This document shows, one piece after another, positions 63,957-64,000 of a DNA stretch of 64,000 nucleotides (position 1 is the stretch's first letter; the number at the start of each line of letters is the position of its first letter). The translations under genes were made by a program, and so were the position numbers. Origin of the DNA: Lachnospiraceae bacterium (GTDB taxonomy: Bacteria; Bacillota_A; Clostridia; Lachnospirales; Lachnospiraceae); NCBI GenBank assembly GCA_017516285.1, contig JAFXDD010000006.1, positions 109,331 through 173,330 of the forward strand. Reading direction: 5' to 3'. The notes under the pieces are model-generated. The model had not been told where the DNA came from. It searched no databases and saw nothing but the letters and a program-made list of their open reading frames with translations.

Positions 63957-64000
63957 TCTGTAGTACTTCGATGGCCGCAGACATACAAACCATTTAAATA

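Overview
This window looks like a chromosome segment of a gut-type Lachnospiraceae (class Clostridia). Base composition is moderate and slightly AT-leaning, and most genes start behind AGGAGG-like ribosome binding sites. Typical Firmicutes families are present: LytR-CpsA-Psr ligase, YesM/YesN-type two-component system, LplB/YtcP-type sugar permeases, GH25 lysozyme, and Rpn-type PD-(D/E)XK genes. No rRNA, tRNA, CRISPR array or IS transposase was seen. All calls come from reading the sequence; none was checked by a database search.

Region 1 (1-7,250). The left edge holds a tightly spaced sugar-phosphate operon: archaeal-like triose-phosphate isomerase (cut by the window edge), SIS-domain isomerase, an enlarged YjbQ-family protein and a fructose-6-phosphate aldolase/TalC-type transaldolase. 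It ends against a convergent AraC-type regulator. A CapA-like protein, a first Rpn-like gene, a strong bidirectional terminator, a membrane-anchored SGNH-like protein and a small zinc-ribbon protein follow.

Region 2 (7,300-27,000). This is a cell-surface polysaccharide locus. It encodes a membrane-anchored GH25 lysozyme, RmlA and RmlC (dTDP-rhamnose pathway; RmlB and RmlD are absent here), an ABC exporter of the Wzm/Wzt type with a C-terminal glycan-recognition domain, and an unusual methyltransferase-like/kinase-like fusion. Glycosyltransferases, a phosphohexomutase, a polyprenyl-phosphate sugar transferase and an LCP ligase complete it. The inferred product is a rhamnose-containing polymer built on undecaprenyl phosphate, exported by the ABC transporter and attached to peptidoglycan by LCP.

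Region 3 (27,000-59,100). This is a glycan-utilisation locus. It starts with an AraC-type response regulator and a YesM-type histidine kinase, then two permeases, a lipoprotein solute-binding protein and a 1,809-residue beta-helix surface protein. Two hydrolase operons follow: GH3 (NagZ-like), PIG-L deacetylase, DUF4432 epimerase-like, Asp/Glu racemase, CE4 deacetylase and GH20-like; then GH2, Gfo/Idh/MocA oxidoreductase, deacetylase-like, MFS transporter and a DUF4838-like GH. Three transcription units carry the same promoter layout: TGTCY-N7-TGTCC, then TTGTWT-N17-TATAAT at fixed spacing. This suggests one regulon driven by the local two-component system. Several gene remnants (PIG-L, phosphotriesterase-like, MFS, alpha/beta hydrolase) show that the locus has lost pieces.

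Region 4 (59,100-64,000). A third Rpn-like gene shares a 41-bp leader with the first. It is followed by a CBM9-like protein, a pair of small membrane proteins (DUF5058-like and partner) and a membrane-anchored M20 peptidase. A 151-bp fully nested palindrome lies at the right edge.
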